Notes under the pieces: generated by a model | Databases searched by the model: none | What the model was told of the DNA's origin: nothing | What the model saw: the letters and a program-made list of their open reading frames with translations, nothing else | Made by a program: the position numbers and the translations under genes | Shown: positions 60,201 to 64,000 of the stretch, piece by piece | How positions within the stretch are numbered: position 1 is the stretch's first letter | Layout of the letters: every line of letters begins with the position of its first letter | NCBI RefSeq assembly: GCF_037975245.1 | Contig: NC_092569.1 | Span: forward strand, 35,006,668 to 35,070,667 | Direction of reading: 5' to 3' | DNA length: 64,000 nucleotides | Source of the DNA: Apostichopus japonicus | Taxonomy: Eukaryota; Echinodermata; Holothuroidea; Aspidochirotida; Stichopodidae

Positions 60201-62396
60201 AATGGATTTAAGTCTCACCTACTGAGTTTATACAGGAGGATAAGAAATGAGCTTAAAGTAAACACAGACCCTGGCCCTCCCGTCAACCGCACATCATACC
60301 CAACTCGAGAAAAATGGTACCATATACTTAGTCTCACGACAATAGAGTTAAGTTCTGCAGTTCTGAATTTAAGGAAATATTCACCAAAATTCAGTCCACA
60401 TATGCTTATCAATTAAACTTACTTGTCTTTTGTATGTGCTATAGTTTACAAGAAAGACAAAACTAACACTATTCAAAACGCTAGTGAGATCAGTGCTGTC
60501 ATATCTAAGTGAAGCATGGAAAGTGACAAAGATAGAGGAGCAAAAGTTGGATGCTTTTCAGTTCAAGTGCATTCGAAGAATACTGAAGATACCATGGACC
60601 GAAGTAGTTAGCAATGACAGAATTATGCAGCAAACAGGCATAAATAGAATAAGTGTAGAGATACGGAGACGCAGATGGAATTGGATTGGTCATATTATGT
60701 GGAAGGAGACAGGAAATCATGCAAGAGTAGCAATGGAATGGGCACCAGAAGGAAGGCGGAAGGTTGGCAGACCCAAGACTACTTGGAGAAGGACAGTAAC
60801 TAAAGAGAGAGACATGAGTGGCTGGAGAAGCTGGTCCGATGTGAGAAGATCTGCAGAAGATGACAGGGATGGAAAGAGAGCATCTTGACCTTATGTAACA
60901 GACGTTACGGAGAAGATTAAGAGATTAAGAGTACAAACACGACTGGGACAAGCCTATAGATATGTATCATCTAACTACGGGTTGAACTGTCAAAATATAT
61001 CCTTTATTAACTTGTAGTTATTAACAATTTTATCCATGTTATATGGATAGGTTATGAAAAAAAATTAGGAATTTAAAACATTGAAGTTATTAATAAGAGT
61101 TCATGAGGTTATTGGTTTCATTGTCAAGATGTGATGTCACACTTTACATTGAAACCTTGAAAAAAAGGAAACATAGAAGTGCAATGAATTCACAAATGAC
61201 AAAATGACAATGCCCTATTGTAACTTTTGAACAACAGTATCTCTCACACGGAAGAGGATTTTCGTTAGATTGTTGTCTGAATTGTCTATCACAGTGATTT
61301 CTTATTCACAAGTTACATTTGACAATTGTGTTGTTTTTGCTTCATAACGTATTTATCAAGAAAAAGAATGGATAACAGATAAGTCTCATACCAAAAACCC
61401 AGCTAAACCAATTTGAATAAATAACAGCAAAGACTGTGTAAAAGAAATAAAGTTACCACTTAATTGAGGATTCCGATGGGAGAGACCTTTCATGTAATTC
61501 TCGAACTCGCATATGCCTGTTATTTTAAAGAACAAATGCACGTAATAAGAGAATGAAAACAAATGAAAACAAAGACTATCTATACACTAATCTTCATCAC
61601 CTCTCATCACCAAAACTGCCTAATAACTCAGAGACACCCATACACACAGAGAACACAGTATCTACTATAAATCTTCAAATTTTGTACCACAGTAAAAACC
61701 GGATCGTGCTATAAATCGGTAGCATATGCTATTAGGATTACAGTGGGATCTAAGGATATGTTTAATCCCAACAAATCCAGTTAATGCAGTTTTGTGGATA
61801 ACATGTATCCTCAGTTCTTACTGTAATCCTAATAGCACATGCTACCGACTTATCAGCACGGTCCGATTTTTACTGTGGTAGAAAACTTCAACATTTACAG
61901 TAATTACTGTAATCTCTATGTTAATCGGTTGTCAGGGAAGCTCGTTACATTTCAATCACAACAGTACATCATGAGATTGGTCTAGAATAATTTTATATCA
62001 GATATATTAGCTGTTATCATCACTGTGGTTAGGCCAGTAGCCCGTGCTCGCTGGCAGCAACATATTGGGCGAGATGTAATTCCAGATAACAAGCAACGCA
62101 ATATTCAAGTGAGTGTATTTATCTGCAAGTGTACTTATGTCTCACAACTTTCATAAGAAAGTTGTTTGAGAAAGATAAACTTAAAAATCATGGTACATTA
62201 ATACAAGTTATATAAGCAGACAAGCTAGCTTTAAGTTAATGGAAGATTTAGTTGATATGCCTTTTACATTATAAACCAAATGTATAAAACAAAATAAAAA
62301 TAATCAAACCTTACCCATAGCAAGCGATATGTGGACGATATTAGCATAAAGTAAGACAGCAGTTATTGCACGCTTCCGATTGGCAAAGTTCGCCAT
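57245..62396 (-). CDS. FREP gene D: signal peptide-TIL-EGF-fibrinogen, 392 aa, no stalk
   Basis: Exons in transcript order are 62396-62315, 61516-61460, 60063-59849, 58933-58640, 58176-57909 and 57507-57245. The total is 1179 nt, 393 codons, no internal stop, all introns GT-AG. The leader starts 'MANFANRKRAITAVLLYANI'. Exon 2 is identical in protein to gene B. It splices directly to the TIL exon in frame (A + GT makes Ser, '...NPQLSATTTPQCPLN'). All stalk modules are absent because a retrotransposon fragment (60453-60931) replaces the region holding them in gene B. The EGF exon is one codon longer than in B. The FBG C-half has 'STYDSDNDNS' and 'GGWWYNGYDNFTC', with a diverged pocket region ('PHIAGWW', 'GEPWKAGLCIY'). 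Probably a secreted lectin with a short neck. Function not proven. Confidence 0.9.
57612..57720. repeat. GAC/GAT-rich tract in gene D intron
   Basis: Third copy of the acidic-coding-like intron tract, again of different length. Not coding. Confidence 0.85.
59849..60063 (-). CDS. Gene D exon: TIL domain
   Basis: 215 nt, phase 1 in and 0 out. 'PQCPLNQVF', 'DCVCQGTC', 'GCHINC', 'TCVCPDGF' and 'CIPESDCGCYH' are present. All eleven Cys of gene B are conserved. Confidence 0.9.
60453..60931 (+). mobile_element. Non-LTR retrotransposon RT C-terminal fragment replacing stalk exons
   Basis: The frame at 60484-60888 holds 'LSEAWKVTKIEEQKLDAFQF', 'CIRRILKIPW', 'RRRRWNWIGHIMWKETGNHA' and 'GRRKVGRPKTTWRRTVTKER', the C-terminus of an endonuclease-reverse transcriptase. 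Left and right flanks match gene B at about 20740 and about 23826, so about 3.1 kb of the ancestral gene (stalk exons 3, 4 and 5) is gone at this spot. No target duplication is seen, as expected for insertion with deletion or later recombination. Confidence 0.85.
61643..61923. repeat. MITE-like foldback element, copy 3
   Basis: In gene D intron 1, at the same place as copy 1 in gene B but with both arms. ACCACAGTAAAAACCGGATC on the left pairs with GGTCCGATTTTTACTGTGGT on the right, and GCTATTAGGATTACAGT with its complement. The ends are CACACAGAGAACACAGTA and, reverse-complemented, AACATAGAGATTACAGTAAT. Confidence 0.85.
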
Positions 62397-62959
62397 TTCC
62401 GTGAAGTTCTGGCAATGCTTTGTTATAGAAGGAAGGTCGCTGTGCTATAAGTAATACAGGAAGAGGTTTGTGTGTTTGCAATTTTCATTATGGCAGTGAA
62501 TAATCTTGTCCCAAGCTCCAAAGTTTATCCGTACCTCTATAAAACTAGAGCACTAGAAATCAAATTATGTTATATGTCAGTTTAGGCCCATATGTACTTT
62601 AACATTAGTGTCTTGTTTTTGTATTCATGAACATTGATCGAATTTGATCTGGTTTAATGAAGAAATTGTGTTACGAAAACAAGATTTAATGATTTTGTGG
62701 CGAACATCGCTAACATCAGACACATCATCAAGTAACCAGAAGATAAAAAAAACTGTACTAATTCTTAATAAACAATCACATATCCAGGGCAAGTTTTAAG
62801 TTGATATTGTAAAGTAGTATTTTATAATATGGAAATTAGGTTAGATATTAGTTCATTCTGATCATACTTCTGTCGATTAGATGTGTAGCTATTGATTATT
62901 TTAAGTTTGATCTACATAATCAAATATTCCGCTATTCACTTCATGGTTGGTTAAATATT
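62397..62959 (-). promoter_or_regulatory. Gene D promoter region with empty Kolobok site
   Basis: Aligns with the gene B 5' flank (25217-25797) and then directly with 34367 onward, with a single TTAA at the junction (about 62957). No clear TATA box or conserved E-box of the gene C type is seen. Confidence 0.5.
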
Positions 62960-64000
62960 AACTTGTGTTTGTTGACTTCCGAAGCAGGCTTCCTGGTCAA
63001 TTTCACGTTCATTTTTTTAATCCCTTGATAAGTTAATATGAGTGTCATTTAAAGGACAGCATGCAGTAAATACACAATTGGTTTTAATTTATAACTCATC
63101 CTCTATGATAGTGCAATCATAGCTAACAAGCCGCCATTAAAAAAAATGAAAACAACTATGGCTGTAAACTATACTTATATGTAAGACGGATGAAATTGAA
63201 ATTGCCTTAAAATTGCTTATTTTTACTATTAAACTTGCCATGAAAGTGCTCACTTGTACTATAAAATGTGTCATGAAAGTGCTAATTTTTACTATAAATA
63301 TGCCATGAAAGTGCTAATTTGTATTATAAAATTTGCCATGAAAGTGTTAATTTGAACTATAAAATGTATAGAGGATCTAGATGTATTCAATACAATAATA
63401 CATCATACTTAGTGTTATACATTTTGTAATAATGGGTTTTGTTTCAATTAATCAGGTGGAGGATTTGTAAATTACAGTGTCTCGAAGGCACATGCAGCCA
63501 AACAGTCAATTGTTACATTAATTATCGATGTAATCATTTTGTTCTTTTTTTTTGTGTGAAGCCTCGTCAAAAAGAGGATCACTGCTCTGGTAAATACAAG
63601 TATAACGACGCGACGATGATTGTATTCACCCGATACATACAGAGAACACAGTAACTATTATTAATCTTAAATATTTGTACCAAAATAAAAACTGGATCGT
63701 GCTATAAACCAGTAGCGTGTGCAAAAAGGTTAACAGTAAGAACTAAGGATATGTGTGATCGCAACCAATCCAGTTTGATGCATTTGTTGGGATTACACAT
63801 ATCCTCAGTTCTTACTGTAATGCTAACAGCACATGCCACCGATTTATCAGATTGATCACCACGATCCAGTTTTAACTGTGGTTAATTACTTTAAAATATA
63901 ACAGTAGTTACTCTAATCTCTGTGTTAATCGGCTGTTGTCTTGATAAGAGGCGGAAACATTTTAATGTGTCAATATATTAAATTTACTATTGAAAGGCTT
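62960..64000. repeat. Gene-unit 5' flank, copy D (runs off the window)
   Basis: Aligns with 34367-35455. Contains the ~30-bp tandem array (63200-63365) and a fourth foldback element (63634-63925). A Cys-rich short frame after AATCAG (about 63454) is conserved between the two copies ('RWRICKLQCLEGTC'), but a gene is not supported. Confidence 0.85.
63634..63925. repeat. MITE-like foldback element, copy 4
   Basis: Same palindrome as copy 2 at the orthologous place. AAAACTGGATCGTGCTATAA on the left pairs with GATCCAGTTTTAACTGTGGT on the right. Confidence 0.85.

Overview
This is eukaryotic, intron-rich, AT-rich animal DNA, loaded with transposons and microsatellites. The host genes encode secreted proteins with TIL (trypsin-inhibitor-like), half-VWC/EGF-like and fibrinogen C-terminal (FBG) domains. 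That architecture, together with the repeat types, suggests a marine deuterostome invertebrate, most likely an echinoderm and possibly a sea cucumber. The organism is an inference; nothing in the window names it.

The backbone is a cluster of fibrinogen-related protein (FREP/ficolin-like) genes. I reconstructed them exon by exon from splice sites, reading phase and comparison between copies. Gene A (+, 5984-12376) has five consistent exons: Ser/Thr stalk, TIL, EGF, FBG-N and FBG-C. No signal-peptide exon is visible for it. Gene B (-, 25216-17803) has nine exons and encodes an intact 458-aa predicted protein. Gene C (-, 46331-38969) has a signal-peptide exon and four stalk modules. One of those modules has an in-frame stop, and the TIL exon has been deleted, which breaks the frame into the EGF exon. 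Gene D (-, 62396-57245) has six exons and an intact 392-aa prediction. All its stalk exons were replaced by a retrotransposon fragment, yet the remaining exons still splice in frame. Two plus-strand relics, at about 541-2157 and 47721-49322, are pseudogene fragments of the gene A type. Almost all stalk exons are symmetrical (phase 1-1), so the number of modules can change without breaking the frame. The TIL exon is asymmetrical (1-0), so it cannot be lost without a frameshift.

Layout. 1-5983: an A-type relic with a conserved promoter-like block, a CR1/L2-like retrotransposon end, a Penelope-like GIY-YIG fragment, a second non-LTR fragment, long (TA)n tracts and a minus-strand hammerhead-ribozyme-like sequence. 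5984-12376: gene A, whose TIL-EGF intron carries a 2.95-kb element with terminal inverted repeats. 12377-17802: intergenic, including a 1.5-kb solo LTR. 17803-25216: gene B. 25798-34362: an 8.57-kb Kolobok-like DNA transposon with a TTAA target duplication; its empty site is preserved beside gene D. It holds a decayed transposase (+) and, convergent to it, a CXC plus P2X7-ballast-like gene (-). 34367-36072: 5' flank of the gene B unit. 36073-46331: gene C unit. 43.7-47.6 kb: a broken large inverted repeat around the gene C promoter. 47721-49322: pseudogene E. 50490-53330: decayed L1/Tx1-like retrotransposon with a nested insertion. 54295-54390: tRNA-like SINE remnant. 56306-64000: gene D unit.

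Taken together the window is a tandem array of secreted lectin-like recognition genes, possibly immune. It has been reshaped by duplication, exon-module gain and loss, and transposon insertion.
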